A stretch of DNA of 64,000 nucleotides from Orbaceae bacterium BiB (GTDB lineage: Bacteria > Pseudomonadota > Gammaproteobacteria > Enterobacterales > Orbaceae), in the NCBI GenBank assembly GCA_036251205.1, contig CP133958.1, forward strand, positions 2,593,210 through 2,657,209, written 5' to 3'. A program made the translations under genes and the position numbers. The notes beneath the pieces were generated by a model. That model was not told where the DNA came from. It was given only the letters and a program-made list of their open reading frames with translations, and did no database searches. Below, piece after piece: positions 63,904-64,000 of this stretch (the first letter of the stretch is position 1; each line of letters starts with the position of its first letter).

Positions 63904-64000
63904 ATGGTTACAATTGCGGGTCGTCTTGAAGATCCTTTAGGTAACGCTATTCCGGATTGCCAGATTGAGTTAATTACCCAAAAAAATGGCTCAGTAGTAT
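63904..64000 (+). CDS. Prophage side tail fibre protein, N-terminal part
   Basis: The first 32 codons of a gene that runs off the window. MVTIAGRLEDPLGNAIPDCQ IELITQKNGSVV corresponds to the N-terminal domain of lambda Stf-type tail fibres (lambda: VKISGVLKDGTGKPVQNCTI). That domain attaches the fibre to the tail. GGAGAG lies upstream of the ATG. Its position right after another tail-protein gene is the lambdoid order. The call rests on a short fragment. Confidence 0.75.
   Translation, partial: MVTIAGRLEDPLGNAIPDCQIELITQKNGSVV

Overview
The window is AT-rich bacterial chromosome from a gammaproteobacterium close to the Enterobacterales/Pasteurellales. Many proteins (CycA, PitA, UspA, Can, MetK, NrdD/G, YfeH, YgfB) look like their E. 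coli counterparts, and several E. coli neighbourhoods are kept: tRNA-fMet-rimP-nusA-infB-rbfA-truB, rpsU-dnaG-rpoD, murI next to an rrn operon, uspA-pitA, ygfB-pepP, metG divergent from mrp. The base composition plus this mix would fit an insect-gut Orbaceae member such as Gilliamella. That placement is inference; the 16S gene here would settle it.

Layout. 1-3128: the carAB start (minus) faces argF-pgpA (plus), with ArgR-type ARG boxes in the shared gap. 3269-9976: initiator tRNA and the translation/transcription-factor cluster rimP-nusA-infB-rbfA, a hairpin, then truB. 9981-11482: an RhtA-like exporter converging on a GstA-type glutathione transferase. 11701-13320: an IS407-group IS3 element abutting the remnant of a second, IS150-like element. 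13347-19513 (all minus): uspA, pit, yfeH and a four-gene polar amino-acid ABC transporter. 19712-24017 (minus): rpoD, dnaG, rpsU. 24249-26440: hemB and a DUF481 outer-membrane protein. 26576-29369: nrdD and nrdG behind two NrdR boxes. 29454-32036 (minus): can, sprT, metK, with a MetJ box upstream of metK. 32256-38812: murI and a complete rrn operon (16S, tRNA-Glu, 23S, 5S, terminator, second 5S, terminator). 39015-40215: a complete IS407-group element with a 4-bp target duplication. 40312-58885: ispB, tonB (with Fur box), pepP, ygfB, a small membrane protein, radA, serB, cycA, mltA, poxB, a DUF3999/DUF2339 pair and metG. 59069-60154: mrp. From 60796 the window becomes accessory: an RpiR-family regulator is cut after its DNA-binding domain by a third IS3-family element, and on the other side of that element lies the 3' part of a phage tail-fibre gene followed by the start of a lambda Stf-like tail fibre gene. 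The window therefore ends inside a prophage.

Most of the window is housekeeping chromosome. I found no defence island, CRISPR array, biosynthetic cluster or clearly new system. The points most worth a second look are the IS/prophage/rpiR junction, the tandem 5S genes each with its own terminator, an orphan minus-strand terminator near 60545 that could end a small RNA, the nested IS remnants, and the well-formed ARG, NrdR, MetJ and Fur operators.
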